From contig JANWJM010000076.1 of the NCBI GenBank assembly GCA_025449475.1, positions 1 through 21,293 of the forward strand: a stretch of DNA of 21,293 nucleotides. The letters are read 5' to 3'. Origin of the DNA: Thermoactinomycetaceae bacterium (GTDB lineage: Bacteria > Bacillota > Bacilli > Thermoactinomycetales > Thermoactinomycetaceae). Shown piece after piece: positions 21,068 through 21,293 of the stretch (position 1 is the first letter of the stretch; each line of letters opens with the position of its first letter). The notes under the pieces were generated by a model. That model was not told the origin of the DNA and did not search any database. It saw only the letters and a list, made by a program, of their open reading frames with translations. The position numbers were made by a program, and so were the translations under genes.

Positions 21068-21204
21068 GTCGGAATACATGGTATTGTTTTCATGTAGAAC
21101 TGATCGTCTTTATAGATCGTTGGAGGGAGTATCTCCGAAATCTTCGCTCAATTCGGTTGAATACGGAATCATTTTATGGTTAGATAAAAGTGTATCTGCT
21201 TGGA

Positions 21205-21291
21205 TTTGCACTCGGGTTGAGTCCACACTGGATTCCCCAGCAAATCGGGTTGTGGCAAAGCAGCTACCCTTTGGTAGGTTCAACCACAACC
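21205..21291. other. Two consecutive hairpins at the right edge; candidate structured RNA
   Basis: The first structure nests TTTGC/GCAAA (21205-21209 with 21240-21244), GGG/CCC and GAGTCCA/TGGATTC (21219-21225 with 21229-21235). The second nests GGTTGTGG/CCACAACC (21248-21255 with 21284-21291) around TACC/GGTA. They follow each other directly and reach the edge. An open plus frame from 21078 (72 codons, poor ribosome binding site) also crosses the region, so a coding origin is not excluded. No other gene is seen between 21000 and 21293. Confidence 0.5.
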
Positions 21292-21293
21292 AA

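Noticed and set aside
21270..21293. tRNA T-arm (GGTTCAA) at the right edge
   Set aside because: The flanking bases do not form a T-stem; they belong to the GGTTGTGG/CCACAACC hairpin.

Overview
The window comes from a low- to moderate-GC, endospore-forming member of the Bacillota (Firmicutes). The evidence is strong AGGAGG-type ribosome binding sites, a spore germinant-receptor (gerA-type) operon, a sortase-anchored wall protein, a B. subtilis-like gene set (rarA, YebE-like protein, nfi, azlCD, metQ) and promoter-like sites resembling the mother-cell sigma-K consensus. A Bacillales or Thermoactinomycetaceae-like host is plausible but not proven. It reads as ordinary chromosome with several small accessory pieces; no insertion sequence, prophage, CRISPR array, tRNA or rRNA was seen.

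Layout. 1-1232 (minus): the first 410 codons of a right-handed beta-helix (pectate-lyase-fold) protein cut by the window edge. 1381-3048: a small lipoprotein, a YebE/UPF0316 membrane protein and a GNAT acetyltransferase. 3123-4442: rarA, a replication-linked AAA+ ATPase. 4531-4728: a Phe/Pro-rich mini-protein. 4872-8537: a germinant-receptor operon in the order B-A-C, whose A subunit is split by a frameshift. 8666-9076: an unknown protein with a near-perfect ribosome binding site and an apparent CTG start, behind a sigma-K-like promoter. 9118-12949: a surface-glycan locus, with a family 2 glycosyltransferase on minus diverging from a tight three-gene plus-strand operon (CgeB-like glycosyltransferase, GT-D-fold glycosyltransferase, pyruvyl transferase). 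13060-13899: a Cof-type HAD phosphatase. 14220-16349: a 709-residue wall-anchored surface protein ending in LPKTA. 16586-17716: endonuclease V (nfi) between two small cysteine-rich proteins. 17799-18933: metQ behind a decayed metP permease. 19093-20123: azlCD, a branched-chain amino-acid exporter. 20394-20999: a beta-carbonic anhydrase with a clear sigma-A promoter. 21205-21291: two consecutive hairpins at the right edge.

How the genes fit together. The germination operon, the CTG-start gene and the glycan locus suggest a spore-centred neighbourhood: sensing germinants and building the spore surface. The two sigma-K-like promoters (one before the CTG-start gene, one before the family 2 glycosyltransferase) would place that expression late in the mother cell; this is inference from motif matching. 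Two transport or receptor systems look damaged: the gerA-type A subunit is frameshifted, and the methionine importer retains only its binding protein locally.

Non-ATG starts are common here: GTG for gerAC, TTG for three genes and CTG for two. Both CTG genes were invisible or truncated under ATG/GTG/TTG calling. The least explained content is the cysteine-rich pair around nfi, the CTG-start protein, the structured right edge and the structured azlD/carbonic-anhydrase gap.
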